Assembly: GCA_037126765.1 (NCBI GenBank)
Contig: JBBCBC010000033.1
Coordinates: forward strand, 13,468,085 to 13,532,084
Reading direction: 5' to 3'
Source of the DNA: Stenogyne calaminthoides
Taxonomy: Eukaryota > Streptophyta > Magnoliopsida > Lamiales > Lamiaceae
Length of the DNA: 64,000 nucleotides
Both the position numbers and the translations under genes were made by a program. The notes below the pieces were generated by a model. The model saw only the letters and a program-made list of their open reading frames with translations. It was not told where the DNA came from and ran no database searches. Positions 21,184 through 32,930 of the stretch are shown piece after piece (positions within the stretch are counted from its first letter, which is position 1; every line of letters starts with the position of its first letter).

Positions 21184-22151
21184 ATGGAAGGATATAACTA
21201 TTATGAATGGAATCAAGGCTTTGATCATAATCGTATGGTTTATCCTCCACAATGATGAGAGTTGGTTTGATAATTGGGGGAACATCTACCACGATTATCA
21301 AACGCAACAAGTTCCCTCATATTATCAAACGCAACAAGTTCCCTCATATTATCAAGAAGTACTAGCAAAATTCATAGAGGATAGTCAACTAATTAATAAA
21401 TATTATGACGAAAAAATGAAAAAAAAAGGATGAGTTGAATTTATCTCTAGCCAATCAAATTAGTGTTTTAGAAGGTGAAATTAGTCAATTTGGCTCATGT
21501 GAGAATCGTGAGCTTGAGGAGGAGGAATTTTTCGATACACACATTGACAAGAATGAGCTTGACCATGACATTGCTTGGTGGATCATTAAAGAAGATGAGG
21601 ACCCATGTGAGAAGGACAATGAAAAGGAGTATCCAATGGTCAATAAAAATGAAGAGAAGGATCCCTCGGAGGACTATGAGTGTAAAGCTATGAATATAGT
21701 AGAGCTTTGTGTCCAAGAGAAAATTGAGAAATCTTTTGATCCTTACTTTTCTCATGCTTATGACAATCTTTTGTTTGATAGTTACATTAATCCTTTATTT
21801 GTAGATGAAATTGATGATACTTCTTTTTTAGTTCATAACAATTCTAGGAGCCCAATGAATGTTGAAGAATTACTAGAAAAAGAAGAAAGAGAGGATGAAG
21901 AAGAAGAAAAAGAAGAAAGAGAGGATGCAGAAAAAGATGAAGAGGAATGTCCATTAATGGATGTGTGCAACAAGGAATAAGAAAATCAAGAAGCATCCAA
22001 CAAGACATTGGATACTGAAATGAGCATTTATAATCCCTTATACTCTTCAATTTTCACTTTATTTGATATTGATGCTTCTATCGATTTTGTTTTACCTCTT
22101 GATACATATAATCAAAAGAAAGAAGTTGAAAAAAGTTTGGGCATCCTTTAG
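21184..22151 (+). pseudogene. acidic gag-like ORF of the Athila/Tat-like element
   Basis: The start ATG at 21184 opens 'MEGYNYYEWNQGFDHNRMVY'. A frame change near 21255 leads to 'DESWFDNWGNIYHDY'. A 27-bp tandem duplication then encodes 'QTQQVPSYY' twice (21298-21351). A second frame change lies in the A-run 21418-21428, joining to 'ELNLSLANQISVLEGEISQF', a short coiled coil of the kind that closes gypsy gag N-domains. The C-terminal part is very acidic, with a Glu/Asp-rich run at 21862-21945. A TAA at 21978 interrupts, but the same frame stays open to TAG at 22149. No zinc knuckle and no protease follow. The role is inferred from position only. Confidence 0.65.
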
Positions 22152-22568
22152 ATAAGAGAGAAAGAAAGACAAAAGATGATGGTGAGAGAAAATAGATATA
22201 ATTTGGGGAACTCCATCATCCAAAATTATGCAAGAGAGATGGAGGTTGTTGGTTGATCTTTCATGAGAGCCTCCTTCATTTTGAGGACAAAAGATTAAAA
22301 TACGAAGGCAAGGAGAATCGATATCTATGACCTTTCTGATGAGTTGAACGATTTAAGTTCCGTCCGGCATAGGACGTTAAACCTAGCGTTAAATGGGAGG
22401 CAACCCATCTTTACTTGCTTTTATGTGTCATGTGTTTGTTATTTTGATCTTGTTTTTGTAGTGTCGTTTTTTGTAGGTTGTTGAGGTCGTGTGACGAGGC
22501 TTGGTGAAGATATTGAGCTTAAAGGAAAGATCGTGCTTGAAGGAAACTTTAGTACAAACATTTTTTTT

Positions 22569-22610
22569 CCCAAACTTAGATTTGCTTAGCAAAGTCTAAG
22601 TTTGGGGGGT
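22569..22610 (+). repeat. hairpin with polypurine tract, copy 1
   Basis: CCCAAACTTAGA (22569-22580) pairs perfectly with TCTAAGTTTGGG (22595-22606). The loop contains its own TTTGC/GCAAA pairing. The G-run extends to 22609 and could prime plus-strand synthesis. Confidence 0.75.
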
Positions 22611-22851
22611 GTGCATCTTTTTATGCATTTTACATTTGCATCGGCGCACTCCCGTTTTTGAGGATCTTGGTGGTTGTTCACCTTTTGGCAACTTTTTGGG
22701 CTTAATTGGTGTTAAATACTTGTACATGAGTTTTGCCTTGGTGTTTAAGTGTGGAGTTGAGGTTGATTTACTTGTCTATAATTGTTGGTGCAAAAGTGTG
22801 TGCTTATGAGTATGGTGCTTGGTGCAATTTCATGGTAAACTACTCCCTTTT

Positions 22852-22893
22852 CCAAATTTAGAATTGCTTAGCAATGTCTAAGTTTGGGGGGAG
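22852..22893 (+). repeat. hairpin with polypurine tract, copy 2
   Basis: CCAAATTTAGA (22852-22862) against TCTAAGTTTGG (22877-22887) with one mismatch, again around a TTGCTTAGCAA loop and followed by GGGGGGAGGA. A diverged duplicate of the module 283 bp upstream. Confidence 0.75.
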
Positions 22894-23204
22894 GATAATC
22901 GTTATTTTACGTTTCATTTGCACCGGCGCACCCACTTGCTCTACTTGGTTGAGGTCATTGCTTGTTGGTGGTTGGCATAGTGCTATATTGTTGGATGATT
23001 TTGTGGTATCTTTGATCCTTGGATATTTTGTATTGTGATGGATGCTTTTGTGTGAGATGTTGAGATTTTTACTTGGTTGATTGGTAATATTGAATGAGAT
23101 TAGGTGATTACTTGTTGGAGGATTTTACTACTTGATTACATGCTTTGAAATTGGTAGACTATGGATTGTGTTACTATTTCCTATTGCTAAAACTTGAGAG
23201 ATTT

Positions 23205-24723
23205 GAGCATTTAGAATAATCTCCAAACTGATGTAACTCAGGAAATAAGGACATGGATAAAAAACCATCCTACTTACCTGATCATCGGAGACCCATCTGG
23301 TAGAGTTCAAACTAGACATCAGATTGGTGAAAGTGCAATTTATTGCTGTTATCTATCTTTGAAGAAACCCCTCACAGTTGAAGAAGCTCTAGCTGATGCA
23401 AGCTGGATACTAGCCATGCAAGAAGAACTAGATCAGTTTAAAAGGAATCAAGTTTGGAAACTTGTAGACAGACCAACTCACCAAGATGTGATTGGCACTA
23501 AGTGGGTCTTCAAGAACAAGAAGGATGAGCACAACGTGATAATCAGAAATAAGGAAAGACTCATTGCTAAGTGACATTCACAATCAGAAGGGATTGATTA
23601 TGATGAAACCTTTGCACCAGTCGCTCGCCTTGAAGCCATTCGGCTGTTTCTGGCTTATGCTACTCATAGAGGTTTTATCGTGTATCAGATGGATATAAGG
23701 ATTGCATTCTTAAACGGGGTACTAGCAGAGGAAGTTTATATCGAACAAGCTCTTGGCTTTGAAATGAGCAACCAGGTGTACCGTTTAAGAAAAACTCTTT
23801 ATGGACTGAAATAGGCTCCCAGAGCTTGGTATGATACACTATCTCAGTTCTTGATAGACATCGGGTTCACTAAGGGAATGATAGACAGAACCTTGTTCGG
23901 AATTGAAGACAGAGATGATATTCTGATGGTTCAAATCTAAGTGGACAACATTATCTTCATATGTCCCAATCGGAACTTATGTGAGAAGTTCAGCAAACTG
24001 ATGCAAGGGAAATTTGAGATGTCCATGATGGGTCGGATGAACTACTTCCTAGGTCTTCAAGTAAGACACAGAACTGAAGGGATCTTCATCTGTCAGGCCA
24101 AGTATACCTGAAATTTGTTGGCCAAGTATGGAATTCAAAATCGCAGATTGCTGAATTCCAATGATGACTTCTTTCAAGATGGATCGCACGAGAATGGTCG
24201 TAAAACTAATCGAGAAAAGAGTATAGGGCTCCAATTGGATCACTATTATACCTGACTGCCTGCAGACCAGATATAACATTTACAGTAGGTGTATGTGCCA
24301 GATTTCAGGCAAATCCAATGCAAAGCCACCTGGAAGCAGCTAAGTGGATTCTTAAGTATTTGAAGGGGACAGTTAACCTTGGGTTATACTACACATCAAA
24401 TGATAATCTAGAGCTTAGTGGGTACTCGATTACGATTATGGAGGTTGCGAGAATGAGAGTAAAATCAACCTCGGTACATGTCGAGTTTTTGGGAAGTGTT
24501 TGGTCTCTTGGTTTTCAAATGAACAGACATCTGTTGCCACATCTACTACTGAAGCAGAATATATGGCCGAAGGAAGCTGTTGTTCCCAATTGCTCTGGCT
24601 TTGTCAGTAATTGAGGGATTATAACATTATAGCTACAAATGAAGCTATCTTCTGTGACACTAATAGTGCTATTGCAATCACTCAGAACCTAGTTCAACAT
24701 ACCAGATGCAAGCACTATTAGTG
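23205..24723 (+). pseudogene. copia reverse transcriptase and RNase H fragment, Sirevirus-like
   Basis: Plus-strand fragment, opposite to its neighbours. In order: linker 'IGDPSGRVQTRHQIGESAIY', RT start 'LTVEEALADASWILAMQEEL' and 'KLVDRPTHQDVIGTKWVFKN', 'GIDYDETFAPVARLEAIRLF', palm 'VYQMDIRIAFLNGVLAEEVY', 'APRAWYDTLSQFL', 'KFEMSMMGRMNYFLGLQVRH', and RNase H ending 'TNSAIAITQNL'. The catalytic YVDD is replaced by a stop and VDN (23938-23946). There are several stops, including TAG at 23812 where CAG would encode the conserved Q. It most resembles the RT of A1. gag, integrase and LTRs are absent, and it ends at a fold-back junction. Confidence 0.9.
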
Positions 24724-25501
24724 TTATTGTCCTAGAGACAATCTATTGTAAGGACATAATATTAATTCAAATAATAATTCTTTCACTAAGGTCAGATGGG
24801 TCAGGTTATCCTGATGATTTTACCCTGAGAAGGACGGATTGCCCTGAGTCAAAGTCTACTGAGACAATGATCTGAAGCCGCTTTTGAAGCTTCAGATTAG
24901 CCCAACTGAGCCTGAGTTTATCAGAGATCCGAGGCGCTTGGATCAGATAATTATCTTATTGAACCCTCAGTAGAGTTAGTCCAGTTTGGTAACTATCTGT
25001 TCTAGCTACTCAAGTGGTGTGCGGAATGGTTGGCCCTAAGTTTATACTCGTTTTAGCTTTCTTTGAAAATCTTCCTTCAATAAAAGCGATTGATTAAGGT
25101 TTGTGATCAATTTGATGCAAGTTCGATTGGATTGGTTCCAAATGAATATCGATGAACTATGCTTTTCAAAGTGAAAAATATCAATAGATAATAATGCAAA
25201 ATCTGAAAGCAAAACAAAGCCAAAGCAATTATAGTGGTTCAGAGACTCAAGCTCCTACGTGCACTCTCTCTGAACTTCAGAGAAATTCTTTAACCACTTC
25301 CTAAAGCTTTCTGGCTAATCACTGTAGCTTACTCACTTTTCTACCTTGAGTTTTCTTGTCGACTCACTGCAAACTTACTAACTCAAACACACACAAGTGT
25401 TCGGACTACCACAAGTAGCTTACTAACTTATTCTCTAGAGTTTTTACGGCTAACTCCTTCGTAGCTTACTAACTCTTTACAACTCTAACTCACCAACAAT
25501 A
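24724..25501 (-). repeat. remnant of a Sirevirus-type LTR (A0), host site of element H
   Basis: 24780-25501 matches the inner part of the A1 LTRs ('CAAGCTCC', 'GTAGCTTACT' repeats, 'TTTACAACTC...CACCAACAAT'), in the same orientation. Element H begins right after CAATA at 25501, within the motif CACCAACAAT, so H inserted into this LTR. 24724-24780 contains a short piece like the LTR of H ('AATATTAATTCAAATAATAA') as filler. Confidence 0.75.
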
Positions 25502-27333
25502 TGTTGGGGAATTAATTTACGGATCTATTAGGGATGAATAATTAAATACAAATTTAATTCTAACAATTATTACTAGCATGAATTAATCCTATATTAATTC
25601 AAATAATAATTCAACAACAAATCATGCATATAAACAGTTCACATAAATCCTACGTATGCGGAATTACTACGAGTTTACGTGAACTAACCTCTTGGATTGG
25701 CAATGGTATCGTCGATAAAAACACACCAAAAAGCCTTCCCAAGTATTCCCTAGTCCTTGCTCGTCAATCCGGTGGAAGGAAGCTCGCGAATAATTAAAAA
25801 AAGGGAAAATAAAAATTTGTTGCACCACCTTTGTGGATTTACTAATTTTTCCAGCACATGGAATTGTACATGGGAATGAAACACTCATCCCCTATTTATA
25901 GAGGGGTGTTGGTCAAAATTTTGTGATAAAATAATATGGGAAAATAATTTTCTTGATCTCCAAGAAATCTTGAATATATCTCATATATTCTTTTCTCCAT
26001 AATTAAAATATTCCACAAAAATCTCAACTCCTCTTGTTATGGGAATTTTCAAAAAAATAAGGATCAAGATTCCAAGATTTGGATCTTCTTGAATTTATGA
26101 GATATACCTGTATTGCAAGAATACATATCTTCCATAATATCTTTTCAAGAAAATCAAGAAAATCTTTCTTTCCCTTATTCTTTCAAAATTTTCAAAATTT
26201 ACATATAAATAACCAAGTGGGAGATTTCTTGAATTTAATGAGATAATCTTGTATTTCAAGAATACATATCTTCATTCCATAATAAAATTCAAAGAAAATC
26301 TTTCTCCACTTTTATTCATAATTTTCGAAAAAAATGAGGAAAAATAAGCAACAAAATTTATTTTATTTTTAAACACCTTTTTAAGTTATTGGACTTTATC
26401 TTGGGCTACTTGAGGGGCCTTTAGGAGAATTAAGATTGGATCTTCCAATGGATCTTGAATTATCAATATTGAGCCACAATATTATTCAAGCCCATAAATA
26501 TTAATTAATCCCACTACATAATTAATATTGGACTATCCATCTTAACCCATATTACAGTTAATATGACTCCTGGTTATTATTTCCCATGTTTAAGATTATC
26601 TAGCCCATTAATTAATTCAAGCCACTGAAATAGCTTTCCATTAATTAATATCTTTTATCCTTGGTAAAGGAACGGTTCAACATTATTATTCATCAGGAAA
26701 CTAGTTCCACTTGCAAGATTTGGTATGATAAAACTTATGAACCTCCCAAGGGGAAAATCGAACAAGCGTACTTGCACACGATTCTCCGTATTAAATCTTA
26801 GCAATCGCATGTGACCAATAATATTGCCCAATATATAAAGTATTGAATCTCGTTGATTCTCTTCTCGTAATAAGTCAAAGCAATAATTACTAACCACACG
26901 CGATCCTATTTAAGGGGACGAAGATTATGAAATAACGAAACCGAGGTCTAATTCTTCCTAGTTGGTTACGAAGAATTTGTCCTCTGTGGAATCCTCTTGA
27001 GGCACTAGACATGCACTAATGTAATCTATTGGTCAAGACAAACCAATCGAGCCTTACACTTCAACCTTTCACGATGGATTGTTCATTTCCATCTAGGTCG
27101 TGAATGGTGTACTTTTGGTTACAAGGAATTGTTAATTTAATCTTTTGTGATCTGGTATCACAAAATTAACTACAATGTAACACGTACTATTTATTGCACA
27201 GTTATGCAGTAAATATATGTAACATTCGATGATATTTAAAGCATCAGTGATAAACAATTTATTTCAGTAAATAAGTCCGAAATTCAGTCTGATTATACAA
27301 AGTAAAAGCATACTTTCCATTATAATCCCAACA
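25502..27333 (-). repeat. 3' LTR of H (L1)
   Basis: TGTTGGGGAATTAATT...ATAATCCCAACA. A minus-strand TATA box lies at 25893-25900. The polypurine tract (minus AAGTGGGATAT, 27334-27344) adjoins the inner end. Plus-strand frames inside are spurious. Confidence 0.92.
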
Positions 27334-29200
27334 ATATCCCACTTATACTCAAAGTCTGCTTTTAAGTATACGTCAACATGTCTCGTGTAGTACATGACAA
27401 CTAATGCCACCTACACGAACCTAATAATGTCTCCCACTTATACTCAAAAGCCAGTTAGCAACGGTCTTGACACCCATTCCTTCCACATGTGTCTCTCGAA
27501 TGTATTCTGAGGTAGACCCTTTGTGAATGGATCAACTAGGTTGTCTTCGACGTGATCTTTGCCACCTCTATATCTCTCTCTTAACGATTTCTTGTATAAG
27601 ATGGTATTTCCTTTCAATGTGTTTGATGGCCTTGTGGGCTTGGTTGGTTTGAATTTGCAATCGCTTCCTCGGCATTGTCACAATAAATAGTGATTGTCTT
27701 TGGGCAAATTCGAACTACATCCAAGTCCACTAGGAAGTTCTTGAGCTAAACCGCTTATTTATTTGCCTACATAGCGACTACATATTCGGCTTCCATGGTA
27801 GAATCTGCGATGCATTTTTGCTTAACGCTTCTCCATGTCATGGCTCCTCCCCCCATGCAAAACACACTATCGGAGGTAGATTTTCTGGAATCTAAGTCTG
27901 ATTGGAAATCCGAGTCCGTGTAGCCGATGGGGATTAGACTATCTGAGTGATAAACCAACATTCTATCTCGAGTTCTTTTCAAATACTTCATAATGTTTTT
28001 AACTGCCGTCCAATGTTCCTTCCCCGGGTTACTTTGATATCTTACCACCATGCCAATGGCATAGCAGATATCCGGTCTCGTACACAGCATTGCATACATA
28101 AGGCTTCCGCGGTAGAAGCATCTGAGAATGCCTTTCATGTCATCTATCTCCTTTTGTGTCTTGGGCACATTTCCTTGGATAGATGGATTCCATGCCCGAA
28201 AAAGTACAAAGCCTTTCTTGGAATCTTGCATCTTTCAATCGTTTCAAGACAGTGTCTATGTATGAAGCTTGCGATAAGCGTATCATCCTTTTCTTGCGAT
28301 CTCGAGAGATCTTGATCCCAAGGATGTGCCCGGCTTCCCCTAAGTCCTTCATATCAAACTGTTTGAAAGCCATGCCCTTACATCTGATAACACTTTTACA
28401 TCGTTCCCGATGAGCAAAATGTAAATCTCACGATAGTACTAAGAATACCAATGCGATTCAGACATGCTTTTTGTACACACAACTTTTCGAACTCGTTTTG
28501 ATCAAATCTATAAGACTTTATAACATGATCAAAACATTGGTTCCAAGCTCGACGGATGCTGTTTGAGTCCGTAAATGGACTTCATGAGCTTACAAACTAG
28601 GTGTTCTTGGCCCTTTTCAATGAAGCCTTGGGGTTGTTGCATATAGATTTCTTCATCAAGACTTAGTTAAGGAAAGGCATCATGACATCCATTTGCAGAT
28701 TTCAAAATCGAGACGCGCAAAGAATCGACAAGAGAATCCGGATGGACTTGAGCATTATTCTGGTGAAAAGGTTTCCTCATAGTCGATCCCTTCTTTCTGA
28801 GTATAACCTTTCGCCACAAGCCTTGCCTTGAAGGTTTCCACCTTCCCGTCCGATCCCCTTTTTCTCTTGTATACCCACTTGCAACCAATGAGTTTGACCC
28901 CATTAAGTGGTTCGACTACCTCCCACATTCTGTTATGATCCATAGAACCCATTTCGGCTTTCATTGCCTTTTGCCAAGAAACCGAATCCTTGTCTTGGAT
29001 TGCCCCATCATATGTCCATGGGTCTGATTCGTCTTGTCCGGGAATCAAGTCCGAGGACTCTCCTATCCCTATGAATCTCTCGGGCTGTCTCACAACCCTC
29101 CCACTACGACGAGGTTCCGGTTGTGAAAGTGTGTCGTTTGGTATGTCATCTTGTACAGTTGGCAACGAGGTTAGCCCCCTTAGCTCACTTAAGGTAATCT
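27334..29200 (-). pseudogene. copia RT and RNase H of H, frameshifted
   Basis: From right to left: linker and RT start (28755-29165: 'EPRRSGRVVRQPERFIGIGE', 'SWQKAMKAEMGSMDHNRMWE', 'LIGCKWVYKRKRGSDGK', 'ARLVAKGYTQKEGIDYEETF'), thumb region (28140-28373: 'KDLGEAGHILGIKISRDRKK') and RNase H (27767-28231: 'CTRPDICYAIGMVVRYQSNP', 'GYTDSDFQSDLDSRKS', 'DSTMEAEYVVAM'). The RNase H residues D (GYTD) and E (MEAE) are present. The YVDD site, at about 28420-28432, is destroyed: N has ATCTACGTATAG there, H has AATCTCACGATAG. The block ends at AATCT (29196-29200), the target site of N. Confidence 0.9.
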
Positions 29201-31594
29201 TGTTGGGGAATTAATTGCCCGGATCTGTTCGTGATGAATATTTAAATAAAAATTTAATTCTTGACAATTATTAATAACATGAATTAACCCATATTAATTA
29301 AAATAATAATTCAACAACAAATCATGCATATAAACAGTTCACGTAAATCCTACGCATGCGGAATTACTACGAGTTTACGTGAACTTACCTCTTGTAATGG
29401 CAATGGTCTTGTATATGAAAACACACCAAAAGTCCTTCCCAAGTATTCCATTGTCCTTGCTCGACAATCCGGTGGAAGGATACTCGCGAACAATTAACAA
29501 AAGGAAAAATAAACTTTGTTGCACCACTTTTGTGGATTTACTAATTTTTCCAGCACATGGAATTGTACTTGGGAATGAAAGAATCATCCCCTATTTATAA
29601 ATGGGGTGGTGGACGATTTTTAGGGAAGAAAAAAAATGTGGGAAAATCTTTTCTTGATCTCCAAGAAATCTTGAATATATCTCCTATATTCTTTTCCCCA
29701 TAATTAAAATATTCCACAAAAATCCCACCTCATCTTGCTATGGTGATTTTCGAAATATTAGGAGAAAAGATTCCAAGATTTGGATCTTCTTGAATTTATG
29801 AGATATTCTTGTATTTCAAGAAATACATATCTTCCACAATATCTTTTCAAGAAAATCAAGAAAATCTTTCTTTCCCTCATATTTCAAAATTTTTGAAACT
29901 TATCTATATGAATAACCAAGTGGGAGATTTCTTGAATTTAATGAGATAATCTTGTATTCCAAGAATACATATCTTCATTCCATAACAAAATTCAAAGAAA
30001 ATCTTTCTCCCCTTTTATCCATAATTTTCGAAAAAAACAAGGAAAAATAGGCAACAAATTTATTTTATTTTTAAACACCTTTTTCAGTTATTGGACTTTA
30101 TCTTGGGCTACTTGGGGGGCCTTTAGGAGAATTAAGATTGGACCTTCCAATGGACCTTGAATTATCAATATTGAGCCACAATATTATTCAAGCCCATAAA
30201 TATTAATTAATCTCACTACATAATTAATATTGCACTATCCATCTTAACCCATATTACAGTTAATATGGCTCCCGGCTATTATTTCCCGTGTTTAAGATTA
30301 TCTAGCCCATTAATTAATTCAAGCCACTGAAATAGCTTTCCATTAATTAATATCTTTTATCCTTGGTAAAGGAACGGTTCAACATTATTATCCATATTGG
30401 AAACTAGTTCCACTTGCAAGATTTGGTATGATAAAACTTATGAACCTCCCAAGGGGGCAAATTGAACAAGCGTACTTGCACACGATTCTACATATTAAAT
30501 CTTAGCAATCGCATGTGACCAATAATATTGCCCAAGATATAGGGTATTGAATCTCACTGATTCTCTTCCCATAATAAGTCAAAGGAATAGTTACTAACCA
30601 CACGCAATCCTATTTAAGGGACGAAGATTAAGAAATAACTAACCATTGAGGTCTAATTCTTCCTAGTTCAGTTCTGAAGAATTTGTCCTCCTGTAGGTCT
30701 TCTTCAATGCATCAGTCATTCACTAGTGTAATCTCTTGGTCAAGACAAACCAATCTGAGCCTTACACTACAACCTTTCACGATGGATTATTCATTTCCAT
30801 CTAGGTCGTGAATGGTGTACTTTTAATTACAAGGAACATTAATTTAATCTTCGTGATCTTGGTATCACTAAATTAACTACAATGTAACACGTCTTATTTA
30901 ATGAACAGTTATAAAGTAAATATATGTAACATTCGATGATATTTAATGCATCAGTGATAAATAATTTATTTCAAAAAATAAGTCCGAAATTTCATTATAC
31001 GATTATACAAAGTGTTGGTCGGTGTAACGAAGTCTTACACGTGTATGGGGGGAATCTACGTGTTAGGTGTTTTTAAAACTTTTCTTTTATCGAGGTCACT
31101 TGGGTCAAGGTTATCGATGATTTGGTCCCCGAAGCCACAGATCGCCTCGAGTCAAAGTCTCCGAGAGGCGGTGATCTGGTCGCTTTTAAAACCTCGAGAT
31201 AAACCCAACCGAGTCCCGAGATTGAGAGATCCCTGAGTTGCTTGGATCGGATAACTAACTTACTAAACCCTCGGAAAAGAGTAATTTCGGTTTGGTAACT
31301 ATCTGTTATAGCTACTCGGATGTGTGGAATGGTTGACCCTTAGTTTATACTTTCGTTTTAAGCTTTTCTTCAAAAACCTTCCTTTAATGGAATAGTGATT
31401 AGGTTGTGATTCAATTATATGCAACTTCGATTGGATTGATTCCAACTGAAATGTCGATGAAAATATGCTTTAGAATATATGCAGCAGTTAAGCAAAAGCA
31501 AAAGCGAAAGCAAAAAACACAAGAGATTATAGTGGTTAGGAGACTCAAGCTCCTCGTCACTCTCCCCGATCTCTTGATGAAATTCACTAATCAC

Positions 31595-31800
31595 TTCCTT
31601 GAGCTTTTCGACTACCTCTGTAGTTTACTTACTCCTTCGTACGAGTTTTTCGACTACCTCTGTAGTTTACTTACTCAACCCGACCTTGAGCTTTTCGACT
31701 ACCTCTGTAGTTTACTTACTCAACTCACACAAGACTTTTAGGACCACAAGTAGCTTACTAACTTCTCCTCTAGAGCTTTCGACTACCTCTGTGGTTTACC
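31595..31800. repeat. minisatellite in A1 3' LTR (GACTACCTCTGTAGTTTACT unit)
   Basis: Four to five imperfect copies at about 45-60-bp spacing, each with 'GACTACCTCTGTRGTTTACT' followed by TACTC. Counterparts: 44010-44225 (5' LTR), 63490-63720 (A2) and 25310-25490 (A0). Open frames here are repeat artefacts. Confidence 0.8.
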
Positions 31801-32589
31801 CACTCTTTACAACTCAATCTCACCAACAATCACACTCAAACTACCTTACAAAGGGTTTGGGGTTTCTTAGTTGGTTTCCAACTAGAATGAGATATCCTTT
31901 ACAATAAAGAACAATGCAAAGGCTAGGATATCTCGACTAAGCTTTGGATATATCTTATCAAGCTAGGCTTAGTTTAATGAGCTCTCTTCAATATAAAGCA
32001 CTTGGGAAATTCTTAGGTTTTCGAGTGCTTCAACTTGCAATAATAAGTTTGAGCTCTTGAGTTGCTTACAAATTTCCCGTAACCTTTCAATGTAGAAGGT
32101 CACAAGTATTTATAGGCATACACCAAGGTCACTCTTGAAAAACTATCCGTTGGAGAGATAGCTCCGAGAGTTTCCTCTTATGGTGTGTGAGAAACGGCTA
32201 TATTTAGGATTTGACACTCCCTAACACGTTTTAGGCAATAGCCTTTCATGTAGCCGGTCTTCACTTTTTGCAGTCTGGAACTTAGTACTTCTGACATCTT
32301 TTTCAGCGACCTGTCGTTGTCAGTGTCAGTATGGTACAGTGTTGTCTTCCTCTTTTTGACTTTTGTCTCCAGTTAAAGGTAGACAACTCAAGCGACTCTT
32401 TTGGTTACAATCTACGGTGATATAACCTTAACAACACTTTGTCTTAGTTCCTTTTTATGCACTTTGAATGTTATGGGCAATATCTAACTTTTCTAAGGAA
32501 TCGCGATCTTCTCGATGTGCATCGCCAGGATAGATATGTTGATTGCCTCGGAACATTGAGGGTTTATCTTGAGCATTGATTACATTCTT

Positions 32590-32930
32590 GACTCTCGGTA
32601 ATTCTTTGTGCCTTGATATTCTTGATCTTGATTCTTGATCTTGATCTTACGTGTCTTGAGTCTTGAGTCTTGACGTCTTCGAGTCTTTATAGATGTCTTG
32701 GGTGATATCTTGAGTCTTCATCTTGAGTCTTGGATCTTGATTTCATCTTGAGTCTTGATATCTCGGTTTCATATTGAGTCTTGATATCTCGATTTCTCAC
32801 TTTGAGACTTGAATCTCGATTTCATCTTGAGTCTTGATTTCTTCGTTTCATCTTTGAAACTTCAGAAACTTCCGATTTCATCTTGAAACTTCGGTTTCTT
32901 GAGAAACTTCTCGAAGTTCTTGAGAATCTT
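32590..32930. repeat. short-unit repeat array in A1 3' LTR (TCTTGAGTCTTGATATC)
   Basis: About a dozen variants of TCTTGAGTCTTGAT and related TTTCATCTTGAAACTT units. The same array lies at 45010-45350 in the 5' LTR. On the element's own strand it falls in the first 500 bases of the LTR, that is, in U3. Confidence 0.75.

Larger units (their letters stand above)
19199..23204 (+). mobile_element. non-autonomous Ty3/gypsy element, Athila/Tat-like, 3' LTR missing
   Basis: A long AT-rich 5' LTR is followed by a degenerate tRNA-Asp-type PBS, a single gag-like acidic ORF and a 3' non-coding part containing 'ACGTTAAACCTAGCG...GGGAGGCAACCCA', a phrase typical of the region upstream of the 3' LTR in Athila/Tat elements (from memory of the group). 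No protease, RT or integrase is present. The right end runs into a copia fragment without a second LTR. Confidence 0.7.
22152..23204 (+). other. 3' non-coding region of the Athila/Tat-like element
   Basis: No coding signal. Contains the conserved phrase ending GGGAGGCAACCCA (22395-22408) and two hairpin-plus-G-run modules (22569-22610 and 22852-22893), each followed by a TTTGCAYCGGCGCAC phrase. Beyond 22940 it is plain AT-rich DNA up to the copia fragment. Confidence 0.6.

Noticed and set aside
21495..22050. Minus-strand hydrophobic frames
   Set aside because: Antisense shadows of the acidic gag-like ORF.
29201..31012. Independent insertion of a third N-type element at the same AATCT site
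   Set aside because: It would need an identical target base and the same truncated RT block to follow. Duplication by LTR exchange explains all parts.
31595..31800. Regularly spaced repeats that could suggest a CRISPR array
   Set aside because: The spacers are themselves similar, unit length varies, the array lies inside a plant LTR and no cas gene is present.
31406..31907. Overlapping plus-strand frames giving repeated L-F-D-Y-L-C-S-L-L-T-Q peptides
   Set aside because: They are translations of the LTR minisatellite, antisense to the element, and unit frame varies. Not a repeat protein.
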